From: Thermasporomyces sp040195635
GTDB taxonomy: Bacteria > Actinomycetota > Actinomycetes > Propionibacteriales > Actinopolymorphaceae
Direction of reading: 5' to 3'
Assembly (NCBI RefSeq): GCF_040195635.1
Contig: NZ_JBEFTX010000001.1
Span: 186,001-250,000 of the forward strand
Length of the DNA: 64,000 nucleotides
Numbering within the stretch: the first letter of the stretch is position 1; each line of letters starts with the position of its first letter. Both the position numbers and the translations under genes were made by a program. The notes under the pieces were generated by a model that was not told the DNA's origin, made no database searches, and saw only the letters and a list, made by a program, of their open reading frames with translations. Shown piece after piece: positions 1-11,973 of this stretch.

Positions 1-1
1 G

Positions 2-76
2 GCCGGCCATGCCGTCGGCCTGGGTCTGGACCTGGCGGGCGAGCCAGCCCGCGGGCCGGAGCTGACCGAGCGGTAG
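2..76 (+). CDS. 3' end of an unidentified gene (partial)
   Basis: Twenty-four codons in one frame end at a TAG at 74-76. Almost every third position is G or C, as in the real genes here. The residues (AGHAVGLGLDLAGEPARG and so on) match no family I know. It would converge on aconitase. The fragment is too short for more than a tentative call. Confidence 0.35.
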   Translation, partial: AGHAVGLGLDLAGEPARGPELTER

Positions 77-105
77 GGCTCGCAGGGCAGCCGGACGCAG
101 GCCGC

Positions 106-2934
<2,829 letters not shown>

Positions 2935-3048
2935 TGTGCGTACTCCCTCGTCGTCGGCTGCTGCGGGCGTACCTCGTCGCCATCCTGCCTACGCGAACAC
3001 GGACAGAACTGGTCAGGGTGCCCTAACTCACCGGCTCGCGGTGGACAG

Positions 3049-3068
3049 GTATCTCGATGTCAAGATAC
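3049..3068. promoter_or_regulatory. Palindromic operator candidate upstream of acnA
   Basis: GTATCTCGATGTCAAGATAC is a 20-bp near-perfect inverted repeat: eight of nine arm pairs match around a TG centre. It lies in the 197-bp gap between the acnA start and the stop of the CopD-CtaG gene. Its AT-rich arms stand out from the GC-rich surroundings. The binding protein is unknown, and control of acnA is inferred from position. Confidence 0.55.
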
Positions 3069-3131
3069 ACGGTGGCGCCGGGACCGCGCCACCCGACCGG
3101 GCCGGCATGCCCGGACCAGCGAGGAGAAAGG

Positions 3132-5231
3132 TCAGTGCGGTTTGGTACCCCGCTGTTCCCTCGCCGCGAGCTGGGCGAGCCAGGCGTTGTACGCCGGCAA
3201 CTCGACGTCTGTCCCCGCGTCCACGCGCCGGTCGAAACGCCGCGCTTCGCGGGTGTCCGATCGCATCCACTGGGCGAAGATCACGCCCAACACCAGCAGG
3301 GACGGGAGTTCGGCCGCGCCCCACGCGATGCCTCCGCCGACGTTCTGGTCGACCAGCGGATCGACCCAACCCAACCGGAGGGAGGAGTACCACGCCGCGC
3401 CGATCAGGGTGGTGCTCGTCATCACGATCACGCCGAAGAACGCATGGAACGGAAGTGACGCGAACAGCATCACCATCCGGCCGAGCGGCGGCAGCTTGTG
3501 CGGCAACGGATCGAGGCCGATCACCGTCGCGAAGAAAAGGCCACCGACGAGCAGGAAGTGCGCCGCCATCGCCAGGTGCCCGCTGTGCGAGCGCATCGCC
3601 CACACGAACATCGGCGAGAGATAGAAGGCGTAGAGGCTCACGATGTAGAGGCCAAGCGCGACCGGTGGGAAGGTCAGCACCCGCACGACGCGGCTGTGGA
3701 GCACGACGAGGAGCCACTCGCGGAGTCCGCGATCTGTTGCCGTACCAACGCGATCGATCGCCGCCTCCTCCTCGCCGGCGCCGCCGCTCGGTCCTTCGGT
3801 CCCGCCGTATGTCCTCGCGATCGATCGATGGTGCGCCGGCAACGCCCGCAGGGCAAGGGTCACCGGCGCTCCCATGACGAGCAGGATCGGCACCAGCATC
3901 GTCAGGGTCATGTGCTGGACCATGTGGACGCTGAACATCGCAGGTGCGTACGTCGCGACTCCGCCACAGAGCACGACCACCGCGACGGCGATGCCCGAAA
4001 CCCAGGCGATCGTGCGACCGACCGGCCAGCGGATGTCCTTGGCCCGCAGCCGTCGTACGCCTCGCAGGTAACACACGAGCCCGATGGCCGCCAGCGTGAG
4101 GACGAGACTGTCGATCCGCCATTCGGAGAACACCCGCGACAACGAGAACGGCGCCACGTCGTAGCCGATGAGCGCGCCGGCCGTCGTGGCCGCCTGGCGC
4201 TCCTCCCCGACCGGCGTGGGAGTTCGCGCCAGGGCCACGGCCAGCGCCACCGTCGCCACCATGACGGCAACCTCACCCGCCGCGAACCGGCGGAACACTC
4301 CCGAGTCCTCGCGCTCCAACCGGGGCAGTATCGCGCGGCGATGCCACCAGCCGAACGCCCCCAGTGCCACCAGTGCGACGACCTTGCCGAGGACGAGCCG
4401 ACCGTAGGACGTCGAGACGAGCTGCTCGACGCTCTCGATCCGCACCCAGGCGTTGACGACTCCCGACGCTGCCGCGGCGCAGAAGCACCAGAGCGCCACC
4501 GTGCTGAAGCGAGGCACCGCGGTACGCAGGACGGCTCGGCTCGAGCGCGCGTAGACCACGAGGCCGAGCAGGCCACCCACCCACAGCGTGATCGCCACGA
4601 CGTGGACGATCAGGCTCGACGTCGCGATGTCATGGTTCGCCGCCCCCGCCGAGTGCCCTGTCAGGACCGGCGGAAGCGCTGCCGCGATCGCGAGGATCAG
4701 CAGGAGGGCCGCGCCGTTCGGGGTGCGGACGCTGCGCGCCGCCCCGGCGAGAACGACGGTGAGCACGACGACCACGCCCAGGGCACGTCCCTGGGACACC
4801 TCCGCGATGAAGCCCAGCAGCGTGCTCTGGTAGTCGACCTGTCCAGGGGGTACGCCGAGGAAGTCCGACAGCGTCAACGCCAGCGTGCCGGCTGCCGCGA
4901 CGGCCCAGACCCATGCCCACCCGGCGGCGGAACGGACCGCACGCGCGGCGACGGGATCGAGATCGTCGCCACGTGACGGTGCCAGGACGCCGAGGAGCAG
5001 GGACCCGACCGCACCGACGGTGGCGAGGTCCATCGTCAGCTTGGCGACCGGGATCCCCCAACCGGTGAGGGCACCAGGGTCGGGAAGACCTGGCGCGGCC
5101 TGCTGCGGTCCACCCCCACCCACCCCCAGCGCGACCAGGAGCACACCGAGCGCACCCAACACGACAGCCGCCGCGACCAGCCAGGGTGCGGCGCGCGGGT
5201 CGAGACCGGGACTCCGGCGTTCCGTCGCCAT
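3132..5231 (-). CDS. CopD/CtaG fusion: copper transport and cytochrome oxidase assembly membrane protein
   Basis: A 699-residue polytopic membrane protein. The N-terminal half resembles the CopD copper-import domain, with about nine membrane segments and GHSAGAANHDIATSSLIVHV. The C-terminal half is a CtaG (caa3 assembly) domain, recognisable by HMVQHMTLTMLVPILLVMG and GLDPLPHKLPPLGRM. Such fusions are common in actinobacteria and are thought to move copper across the membrane for insertion into cytochrome oxidase or other cuproenzymes. The ATG start has GAGGAA upstream. It lies 10 bp after copC and is the last gene of the ycnI-copC-copD block. Transport direction cannot be read from the sequence. 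Confidence 0.92.
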   Translation of the reverse strand: MATERRSPGLDPRAAPWLVAAAVVLGALGVLLVALGVGGGGPQQAAPGLPDPGALTGWGIPVAKLTMDLATVGAVGSLLLGVLAPSRGDDLDPVAARAVRSAAGWAWVWAVAAAGTLALTLSDFLGVPPGQVDYQSTLLGFIAEVSQGRALGVVVVLTVVLAGAARSVRTPNGAALLLILAIAAALPPVLTGHSAGAANHDIATSSLIVHVVAITLWVGGLLGLVVYARSSRAVLRTAVPRFSTVALWCFCAAAASGVVNAWVRIESVEQLVSTSYGRLVLGKVVALVALGAFGWWHRRAILPRLEREDSGVFRRFAAGEVAVMVATVALAVALARTPTPVGEERQAATTAGALIGYDVAPFSLSRVFSEWRIDSLVLTLAAIGLVCYLRGVRRLRAKDIRWPVGRTIAWVSGIAVAVVVLCGGVATYAPAMFSVHMVQHMTLTMLVPILLVMGAPVTLALRALPAHHRSIARTYGGTEGPSGGAGEEEAAIDRVGTATDRGLREWLLVVLHSRVVRVLTFPPVALGLYIVSLYAFYLSPMFVWAMRSHSGHLAMAAHFLLVGGLFFATVIGLDPLPHKLPPLGRMVMLFASLPFHAFFGVIVMTSTTLIGAAWYSSLRLGWVDPLVDQNVGGGIAWGAAELPSLLVLGVIFAQWMRSDTREARRFDRRVDAGTDVELPAYNAWLAQLAAREQRGTKPH

Positions 5232-5241
5232 CAGCGGTTCC

Positions 5242-5946
5242 TCATCCGTGGGCGCCGGAGTCCGGCGACGTGGGGCTGCGCCGCACGGCGAGCACCACGC
5301 CGACGGCGATCAACGGAATCAGGGCCAGCCCACCCACGATGATCGGCCAGCGACTGCCGCCTCCGCTCGCCCGCGTCGTGGCCGTGCCGGACGGCGCCGG
5401 CGTATCGGTCGGCGGGTCCGTGAGGGAATCGGTCGGCGGGTCCGTTGCCGAGGGTGCAGCCGTCGAGGGTGTCGCCGAGTCCGCCGGCGACGGTGCGAGG
5501 CCCGCGGCCCCCTTCTGGAGCCGGAACCGGAAAGTGCCCGTGATCGGATGCCCGTCCACCGAGACGACCCGCCAGGCGACCTGGTAGGTGCCGGGCAGGT
5601 TCAGCGTCCGCAGCGGCTGCGTCGCCTTCGCTCCGGAGACCTCGAGCGCACCGGCCTGGACCTTCTCGCCCCGGGGTCCGGTGACCGCCACCACGCCGAA
5701 CCGGCGCCCGACCGGCTGGTCGAACGTCAGCGTCACCGCCGTGGGGGCCTGTCGCAGGTTCGCACCGTCGGCGGGCGTGCTCGACACCAACGAGTTGTGT
5801 GCAGACGCCGGTACCGGTCCGGCGAGCTGGGCGAGCGTGCATCCCACCAGGATGACCGCGAGCGTCAGGACCCGGACAAGGGGGGTCGCGGTGGCCAGCT
5901 CCCACCCGGGGTGCGAGCCACCACGTCCCCTCGGGACGACCGTCAC
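5242..5946 (-). CDS. CopC-domain periplasmic copper-binding protein, membrane anchored
   Basis: 234 residues: N-terminal signal segment, CopC beta-sandwich, Thr/Pro/Ser/Asp-rich linker with imperfect DPPTD repeats, and a C-terminal membrane helix followed by a short basic tail. The mature chain probably starts at the His of ASAHNSLVSSTPADG, the usual N-terminal Cu(II) ligand. A second ligand region is VDGHPITGTFRF. It probably binds extracytoplasmic copper and passes it to the CopD domain encoded next. The GTG start shares GTGA with the YcnI stop codon, so the two are probably translationally coupled. Confidence 0.92.
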   Translation of the reverse strand: MTVVPRGRGGSHPGWELATATPLVRVLTLAVILVGCTLAQLAGPVPASAHNSLVSSTPADGANLRQAPTAVTLTFDQPVGRRFGVVAVTGPRGEKVQAGALEVSGAKATQPLRTLNLPGTYQVAWRVVSVDGHPITGTFRFRLQKGAAGLAPSPADSATPSTAAPSATDPPTDSLTDPPTDTPAPSGTATTRASGGGSRWPIIVGGLALIPLIAVGVVLAVRRSPTSPDSGAHG

Positions 5947-6692
5947 CCGGCGTCCTTGCGGCGTACGGCGAGCAGGAGCAGCAGGGCAGCGGCGAGGCCG
6001 AGGACGCCGACACCCAGCCCGGCACCGCCCAGCAGCCGTGCGGTCTGGTCGGACGTCCCGACCGCCGCCACCTCGACGGGCGCGGCCGGGTCGTCGGAGC
6101 CGGACTCATCCTTGTCGGCCGCGGGTGCGGTGCCGTGGCCGGAGCCGCCTTCTTCTGGCGTGAGCGTGAGAACGGGTGCCGGGTGCTCAGGCTCGGCAGC
6201 GCCCTCACGGACCGGCTCGGTCCACTCGACCACCTCGCCGTCGTCGTAGGTCTGGACGGCGGGGAAGGCCAGCGACTCCTCTTCCGGTAGTGGGCCGACC
6301 GAGACCTCGAACTCGTCGAACTCGTCCGGGCCGATCCTGACGCCCTTCTCGGCGGTCCAGGTGATCGCGCTGACCGCCTCCTCGAAGGTGTAGTCGCCCG
6401 ACTCGACCGGCTCGGGCAGCTTGGTCCTGGTGACCTGTGCCTTCCAGCCGTCGTGCGGCTTCACGCGGACCGAGGCCAGTGGGGTCTTCAATGGAAAGGA
6501 CACCTTGACCTTGACGGTGGCGGCGGTGTCGGACTCGTTGGGGACACGGAAGGCGAGCTTGGCGTAGTTGCCCTGCGTCTCCTCCCGGGGATTGACCGTC
6601 ACATGGGCGAACGCTGGCCCGGCGAGCAGGGCCAGCGCACTCGCGGTCGCCGCCGCGACGACCGCGCCGCGGCGAACTGGGTGGGAAAACAT
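5943..6692 (-). CDS. YcnI-family (DUF1775) copper-binding exported protein
   Basis: 249 residues with a cleavable signal peptide ending at AGPAFA, so the mature protein begins with His (HVTVNPREETQG). This is the N-terminal histidine that binds Cu(II) in YcnI/DUF1775 proteins. The domain continues through EFEVSVGPLPEE to about residue 170. It is followed by an Asp/Ser-rich linker, one membrane helix and a basic end, so it is held on the outer face of the membrane. Start ATG with GAAGGG upstream. First of three coupled copper genes; YcnI with CopC/CopD is a known association. Confidence 0.92.
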   Translation of the reverse strand: MFSHPVRRGAVVAAATASALALLAGPAFAHVTVNPREETQGNYAKLAFRVPNESDTAATVKVKVSFPLKTPLASVRVKPHDGWKAQVTRTKLPEPVESGDYTFEEAVSAITWTAEKGVRIGPDEFDEFEVSVGPLPEEESLAFPAVQTYDDGEVVEWTEPVREGAAEPEHPAPVLTLTPEEGGSGHGTAPAADKDESGSDDPAAPVEVAAVGTSDQTARLLGGAGLGVGVLGLAAALLLLLAVRRKDAG

Positions 6693-6828
6693 GAGAACCC
6701 TTCGGTGACGTGGCGCATGCGGCGCACCGACCGTCGACTCGGTGAGGTCGGCTGCGCGTCAGCAACGCCTGGCGATAAGAAGCTGGCGGCGAACATCGCG
6801 TCGCCGCGGCTCGGCTCGACGTGGAACG

Positions 6829-7395
6829 TCAGCGAGTACGCAGCGGGGGCCCACGCCTGGGATGCGCCCGGGCGCACAGGCTGGCGCCCGGTCGAGGAAG
6901 GTCCGGCGGCGAGGGCGCCGGTGAGCACGGCACGGTGACCACGAGCGGTGCGCCCAGCGGGGGCATGCGTACGAGCCCAAGAAGCTCGACGAGTGACCAG
7001 AGCACCGTGTCGCCGTGGGTCACCAGTGCGGCGGTGCCGGCGGCTGCCAGCAGGTGGCCGCCGACCATGGCGAGATCCGTGGGCAGGCCCATGCCGTGAG
7101 ACCCGCCGGCGGCGGGCTGGGCGTGATCGCCAGCACCCGGGCCGGTCAGCGAGAACGCGAGGTGGAACCCCGCCTGCGCGGCCACCGCCCCCGCGAGTAC
7201 CTGGCCGAAGGAGCGCTGTCGGTCGGCGAGAACGCTGAACCCCGCGCCGGTGAGCACCGCCACCGCGACCCAGGTGTGTGCCTTCGGGACATCTCCACCG
7301 CCGATGACGTGCCCCGCCAGGGCAAGCATGGCGCAGCACACGGCGAGAAGACCGCCGCGCGCGACACGCAGCAGGCCTCGGCCCGGGTGGCTCAC
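6829..7395 (-). CDS. Membrane protein of unknown function next to the copper genes
   Basis: 188 residues. About four or five hydrophobic segments occupy residues 8-145, including LLAVCCAMLALAGHVIGGG and VAVLTGAGFSVLADRQ. A Pro/Arg-rich, probably cytosolic tail follows. The GTG start is preceded by AGGGG. It lies 136 bp upstream of the YcnI gene on the same strand and may be co-expressed. Small integral membrane proteins of this kind often accompany actinobacterial ycnI/copC clusters, so a role in copper handling is only inferred from position. Confidence 0.7.
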   Translation of the reverse strand: MSHPGRGLLRVARGGLLAVCCAMLALAGHVIGGGDVPKAHTWVAVAVLTGAGFSVLADRQRSFGQVLAGAVAAQAGFHLAFSLTGPGAGDHAQPAAGGSHGMGLPTDLAMVGGHLLAAAGTAALVTHGDTVLWSLVELLGLVRMPPLGAPLVVTVPCSPAPSPPDLPRPGASLCARAHPRRGPPLRTR

Positions 7396-7512
7396 GCTTG
7401 GCGTCCCCTCTCATCGGTGGCACTGCGGGGCTGGACGCTGGCGCGACGGCCGCGATCAGGAGGTTTGACGCCCGCCGGCCGCCGGCCTCATCTGCCGCCC
7501 GAGTCTAGGCGA

Positions 7513-7788
7513 TCAGTCCCCCGGGGCTGGAGGCACGCTCTCCGCGAGCCCGGCCGCCGCCGCGACCCTTCCGGCCACCATGACCACGACGTCACCACAC
7601 ACGCAGCGGAGGTACCCCACCCACCCGGTGGAGGTCGCGTGCCACGACAGGTGCCGCACCCCCGGATCCGCCAACCTCCACCCGCACGACGGACACGCTG
7701 ACGGGCAGGGCGACGGACTGGGTGACGGACTGGGTGACGGGGACGCCGGCGGGCAGGATGCGGAATGTGGGCTGTTGTGTCGCACCAC
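7513..7788 (-). CDS. Small zinc-ribbon-like protein with Pro-Ser repeat
   Basis: 91 residues. The C-terminal half, CPSCGWRLADPGVRHLSW followed by GYLRCVCGDVVVMV, has a CxxC and a CxC pair spaced like a zinc ribbon. The N-terminal part is a low-complexity run of Pro-Ser pairs encoded by a 12-bp tandem DNA repeat (about 7700-7745). The exact start is uncertain, because only 22 bp separate the proposed start from the divergent CGNR gene; a start inside the repeat is possible. Function unknown. The cysteine pattern is the main reason to accept it as real. Confidence 0.6.
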   Translation of the reverse strand: MVRHNSPHSASCPPASPSPSPSPSPSPCPSACPSCGWRLADPGVRHLSWHATSTGWVGYLRCVCGDVVVMVAGRVAAAAGLAESVPPAPGD

Positions 7789-7810
7789 CCCAGCATGCTG
7801 TCATGGGCTT

Positions 7811-8350
7811 GTGCACTTCAACCATTACGGCGGGTCCGCGGCACAACTGTCGACCGCGCTGGTCAACTTCTGCCACACCCACGGCGCCGACGATCCGGAC
7901 GGCCTGCGTGCATTGCTGGCTGCCCACGACGTCCATACCAGGACGCTCTCCGCAACTCAGGCCGCGCAACTGCGTACCTGGGCCGACTCACTGCGTCAGG
8001 CGTACGGAGAAACGTCCCTCGAGCATCAGGTCGACACCATCAACGCACTGCTGGAGAAGGGAGCCAGCCGGCCGTTCGTGAGCCAGCACGGTGGCCGGTT
8101 TCCGCACCTGCACTACTTCCCCGAGGATCCCGACGTCGTGACGCGGGTCCGGGCACAGACCGCGGCCGGACTCGCGCACGCACTGTGCGACGCCGGAGGT
8201 CAACGGCTCGGGCGCTGCGACCGGGACAAGTGCGGCCTCGTGTTCGTCGACACGTCACGGGGAGGACGGCGCCGATTCTGTTCGCTCCGGTGCGCCAACC
8301 GAGTCCGCGTCGCCGACCACCGTCACCGAGCCACCCAGCGCCAGAAGTAG
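7811..8350 (+). CDS. CGNR zinc-finger (ABATE-domain) transcriptional regulator
   Basis: 179 residues from the GTG at 7811. The N-terminal part (about 1-115) resembles the ABATE stress domain: a beta segment, then helices around ALLAAHDVHTRTLSATQAAQLRTW. The C-terminal CGNR zinc finger follows, RCDRDKCGLVFVDTSRGGRR then FCSLRCANRVRVA, with four cysteines and the CANR variant of the name-giving motif. Such proteins are putative DNA-binding regulators. The longer frame back to 7580 is rejected as a start because it runs over the divergent small gene. It converges on the APC permease, 30 bp away. Confidence 0.85.
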   Translation: MHFNHYGGSAAQLSTALVNFCHTHGADDPDGLRALLAAHDVHTRTLSATQAAQLRTWADSLRQAYGETSLEHQVDTINALLEKGASRPFVSQHGGRFPHLHYFPEDPDVVTRVRAQTAAGLAHALCDAGGQRLGRCDRDKCGLVFVDTSRGGRRRFCSLRCANRVRVADHRHRATQRQK

Positions 8351-8379
8351 CCGACGCGCCCGAGGTGGGCCACGTGTGG

Positions 8380-10422
8380 TCACCGCCGTGCGGACGGCCT
8401 CCCGCCGGTCCGCCGGGGTCCGCCGCGTCGTACGCCACCGGGAGCGTTGACCTGCCGCTCGGCCCGGCGTTCGGCGATCTGCGACGAACGCAGCTGGTAC
8501 GGCACGCTGGTCACCATCACGCCCGTGGTGAAGAGCAGGCGGGTCTTCAACCGAAGCGCGCTCTGGTTGTGGAGCAGGTGCTCCCACCAGTGCCCGACGA
8601 CGTACTCCGGGATGTACACGGTCACCACATCGCGCGGACTCGCCCGCCGGATGTGACGGATGTAGTCGAGAATCGGCCGGGTGATCTCGCGGTAGGGCGA
8701 AGCGAGGACCTTGAGTGGCACCGGGATGCCGCGACGGTCCCATTCCTCGACGAGTTTGCGGGTCTCCTCCGGATCGACATCCACGGTCAACGCCTCGAGC
8801 ACGTCCGGACGCGACGCCCGCGCGAACGCCAGCGCCCGCAACGCCGGCCGGTGCAGCTTCGAGACCAGGACGACCGCGTGCACCTTGGACGGCAAGGTCA
8901 GCTCATCCTCCGGCGCCGCCGTCAACTCCTGGGCCACCCGGTCGTAGTGCGCCCGGATTCCGCGCATGAGGACGAAGAGCACCGCCATCGCGAGGATCGA
9001 GATCCACGCTCCCTGGGTGAACTTCGTGACGAGGACGACGACCAGCACGACAGCGGTCACGCTGAGCCCGAAGCCGTTGATCAACCGGCTGCGTTGCATA
9101 CGCCGGATGGCGCCCGGATCCTGCTCCGTCCGTAGCAGCGCTGTCCAGTGCAGGACCATGCCGGTCTGGCTCACCGTGAACGACACGAACACGCCGACGA
9201 TGTAGAGCTGGATCAACGAGGTGACCTCGGCGTCGAACGCGACGATCAACACGATCGCGAACCCCGCCAGCAGGACGATCCCATTGCTGAACGCCAGCCG
9301 GTCGCCGCGGGTGTGCAGTTGCCGCGGCAGGTAGCCGTCGCGGGCCAGGATCGACCCCAGGACCGGGAACCCGTTGAACGCCGTGTTGGCGGCCAGCACC
9401 AGGATCACGCCGGTCGCCGCGGCGACGAAGTAGAACCCGATCGGGAAGTGGTCGAAGATCCCTCCCGCGAGCTGGCTGATCACCGGGTCCTGGTGATAGC
9501 CCGGTCCCACCGGAGTGCCGTCCGGGTTGAGCAGCTGGGTCGCTGGGCGTTCGACCATGCGCACGCCCATGGCGTTGCCCAGCAGGTTGACGCTCAGGCC
9601 CATCACCACGGCAATGACGCCGAGCAGGAGCAGGGTCGCCGCGGCGTTGCGCCCCTTGGGTCTGCGGAACGCCGGAACGCCGTTGCTGATCGCCTCCACG
9701 CCGGTGAGCGCGGCGCAACCGGACGCGAACGCCCGCAGGAGCAGGAACGCGGCGGCAAGCCCCGCGAAGCCCTGCGCGAACTCCGGTTCGGCGGCGATCT
9801 GGAGATCGGCGGACTCGGCGTCCGGCAGCGTCCCGAGGAAGTAGCGGACGAGCCCCCACAGCGACATCCCGAGAATCGCCGCCATGAAAAGGTACGTCGG
9901 GATCGCGAACGCCGTACCGGACTCTCGGATCCCGCGCAGGTTCATCGCCATGAGAAAGAGCGTGGCGATCACCGCGACCGTCGTCTGGTGCCCCTGCCAC
10001 GACTCGATCGCCGTCGCGGCGTACTGCGCGGCCGAGGAGATCGACACCGCCACCGTGAGCACGTAGTCGACCAGCAGGGCACTGGCGACGGTGAGCCCGG
10101 CCGCGTGACCCAGATTGACCGTCGAGACCTCGTAGTCGCCGCCGCCGGACTGATACGCCTGCACGTTCTGCCGGTACGACGCCACCACCGCGAGCATGAC
10201 GATCCCGACCGCGATGCCGATCTTCCAGGAGAAGGCGTACGCGGAGAGGCCGGCGAACGACAACATGATGAAGATCTCGTCCGGTGCGTACGCCACGGAG
10301 GACAGTGCGTCGCTGGCGAAGACGGGGAGGGCGATGCGCTTCGGCAGGAGCGTCTGGTGGATCTGGGTACTGCGGAGCTTGCGCCCGATCAGCAGCCGCT
10401 TGCCGAGGTCGCCTATTCCCAC
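8380..10422 (-). CDS. APC-superfamily permease (amino acid or potassium transporter)
   Basis: 680 residues from the GTG at 10422. About twelve membrane helices are followed by a soluble C-terminal domain (about residue 470 on). The LLPKRIALPVFASDALSSVAYAPDEI block is typical of the actinobacterial APC permeases that sit beside paired trkA genes. I chose this start because TAGCAT lies seven bases before it, giving a leaderless promoter; the ATG at 10467 would run through that promoter. The divergent TrkA-like genes probably encode cytosolic gating subunits, which favours potassium-linked transport over simple amino acid uptake, though the substrate is not fixed by the sequence. Confidence 0.9.
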   Translation of the reverse strand: MGIGDLGKRLLIGRKLRSTQIHQTLLPKRIALPVFASDALSSVAYAPDEIFIMLSFAGLSAYAFSWKIGIAVGIVMLAVVASYRQNVQAYQSGGGDYEVSTVNLGHAAGLTVASALLVDYVLTVAVSISSAAQYAATAIESWQGHQTTVAVIATLFLMAMNLRGIRESGTAFAIPTYLFMAAILGMSLWGLVRYFLGTLPDAESADLQIAAEPEFAQGFAGLAAAFLLLRAFASGCAALTGVEAISNGVPAFRRPKGRNAAATLLLLGVIAVVMGLSVNLLGNAMGVRMVERPATQLLNPDGTPVGPGYHQDPVISQLAGGIFDHFPIGFYFVAAATGVILVLAANTAFNGFPVLGSILARDGYLPRQLHTRGDRLAFSNGIVLLAGFAIVLIVAFDAEVTSLIQLYIVGVFVSFTVSQTGMVLHWTALLRTEQDPGAIRRMQRSRLINGFGLSVTAVVLVVVLVTKFTQGAWISILAMAVLFVLMRGIRAHYDRVAQELTAAPEDELTLPSKVHAVVLVSKLHRPALRALAFARASRPDVLEALTVDVDPEETRKLVEEWDRRGIPVPLKVLASPYREITRPILDYIRHIRRASPRDVVTVYIPEYVVGHWWEHLLHNQSALRLKTRLLFTTGVMVTSVPYQLRSSQIAERRAERQVNAPGGVRRGGPRRTGGRPSARR

Positions 10423-10594
10423 GGCAAGGATGCTAGAGGTAGCGACGGACGGCCGGTCGGCGGGCACCGTACGGGTTTCCGCGCCGGGGCGCGCTGCTGA
10501 TCAGGCAGAGTCCGATGCCCGGTCCGCCACCGGCGGGGTGACGCGGTGTAGCGTCAGGGACGATCCGACCAGCGATCGGGCGAAGAAGGACACC

Positions 10595-11257
10595 GTGCAC
10601 ATCGTGATCATGGGCTGCGGACGCGTCGGTTCCACACTCGCGCACAGCCTCGAGGACCGCGGCCACAGCGTCGCCGTGGTCGACCGGGCGACGGAGGCAT
10701 TCCGCCGGCTCGGCCCGAGCTTCGGCGGCCGGACCGTCACCGGCATGGGCTTCGACCGCGACGTCCTCGCCGAGGCCGGTATCGAGCAGGCCGGAGCCTT
10801 CGCCGCGGTCTCCAGCGGCGACAACTCCAATGTCCTGTCCGCCCGGATCGCCCGCGAGATCTTCCGGGTCGAGAACGTCGTCGCCCGGATCTACGACCCT
10901 GGGCGTGCTGAGGTCTACCAGCGCCTCGGCATTCCCACGGTCGCCACGATTCCGTGGACGACCCACCAGATCATCCGCCGGCTGCTGCCGGAAGGATCCG
11001 AGCCGGAGTGGCGTGACCCCACGGGGACCGTACGCCTGGCCGAGATCCACATCGACGCGGCCTGGGTGGGCCACCGGGTGAGCGATCTGGAGCGGACCAC
11101 CGGGGCCCGCGTGGCGTTCCTGACAAGGCTCGGCGAGGGCGTCCTGCCCGGCCCCGACACGGTCGTGCAGGACGGCGACCTCGTTCACGTCATCATGCGC
11201 GAGGGCACGATCGACAAGGTGGAGAACGCATTCGCCTCGGGTCCGGAGGAACTCTGA
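10595..11257 (+). CDS. TrkA-family potassium transport regulator (first of two)
   Basis: 220 residues from the GTG at 10595, with GAAGGA five to six bases upstream. An N-terminal Rossmann RCK-N domain (HIVIMGCGRVGSTLAHSL, then VDRATEAF) would bind NAD(H) or adenine nucleotide. A C-terminal RCK-C domain starts near VRLAEIHIDAAWVG. These are cytosolic gating subunits of K+ transporters. Its last base overlaps the ATG of the second trkA, so the pair should be made in equal amounts. The divergent APC permease is the likely membrane partner. Confidence 0.93.
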   Translation: MHIVIMGCGRVGSTLAHSLEDRGHSVAVVDRATEAFRRLGPSFGGRTVTGMGFDRDVLAEAGIEQAGAFAAVSSGDNSNVLSARIAREIFRVENVVARIYDPGRAEVYQRLGIPTVATIPWTTHQIIRRLLPEGSEPEWRDPTGTVRLAEIHIDAAWVGHRVSDLERTTGARVAFLTRLGEGVLPGPDTVVQDGDLVHVIMREGTIDKVENAFASGPEEL

Positions 11258-11943
11258 TGCGCGTGGTCATCGCCGGTGCCGGCAACGTCGGCCAGTCCAT
11301 CGCGAGTGAGCTGGTCGAGAACCACCACGAGATCCTCCTCATCGACCGCGACCCGGCCGCCATGAAGGTCGAGGTCGTCCCGCACGCGGAGTGGCTCCTG
11401 GCCGACGCCTGTGAGCTCTCCACGCTCGACGAGGCCGCCCTGCACCGCTGCGACGTCGTCATCGCCGCGACGGGAGACGACAAGGTCAACCTCGTCGTGT
11501 CCCTGCTGGCCAAGACCGAGTTCGGTGTCCCGCGGGTGGTCGCCCGGGTCAACCACCCCAAGAACGAGTGGATGTTCAACGAGTCCTGGGGTGTGGACGT
11601 CGCCGTCTCGACGCCGCGGATCATGGCCGCACTCGTCGAGGAGGCCGTGAGTGTCGGCGACCTCGTACGCCTCTTCACCTTCCGACAGGGTGAGGCCAAC
11701 CTCGTCGAGCTCACCCTTCCGGAGGACTCCACGACGATCGGCCGGCGCGTCCAGGACGTCTCCTGGCCGCCTGACACCACGCTCGTCACGATTGTCCGGT
11801 CCGGGCGGGTGTTGGTGCCGACCGGCGACACCCCCCTCGAGGGTCATGACGAGTTGCTGTTCGTCGCCATTCCCGAGCGGGAGAAGGAACTTCAGGAACT
11901 CCTGTCACCGCATGAGACCCAGCCTCCGACCGAAGACAGGTAG
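11257..11943 (+). CDS. TrkA-family potassium transport regulator (second of two)
   Basis: 228 residues with the same architecture as its neighbour: RCK-N (MRVVIAGAGNVGQSIASEL, acidic IDRD at the end of strand two) and RCK-C from about residue 140 (LVELTLPEDSTTIGRRV). It starts in the TGATG that ends the first trkA. Two different TrkA proteins in tandem suggest a heteromeric gating ring. It converges on the DUF3159 gene, with only 30 bp between stops. Confidence 0.93.
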   Translation: MRVVIAGAGNVGQSIASELVENHHEILLIDRDPAAMKVEVVPHAEWLLADACELSTLDEAALHRCDVVIAATGDDKVNLVVSLLAKTEFGVPRVVARVNHPKNEWMFNESWGVDVAVSTPRIMAALVEEAVSVGDLVRLFTFRQGEANLVELTLPEDSTTIGRRVQDVSWPPDTTLVTIVRSGRVLVPTGDTPLEGHDELLFVAIPEREKELQELLSPHETQPPTEDR

Positions 11944-11973
11944 GGCGGCTTTGTCACGTGTGTCGTCGGGACC

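Noticed and set aside
7700..7745. Short tandem repeats considered as a CRISPR array
   Set aside because: Units are only 12 bp, without spacers, and encode Pro-Ser in frame.
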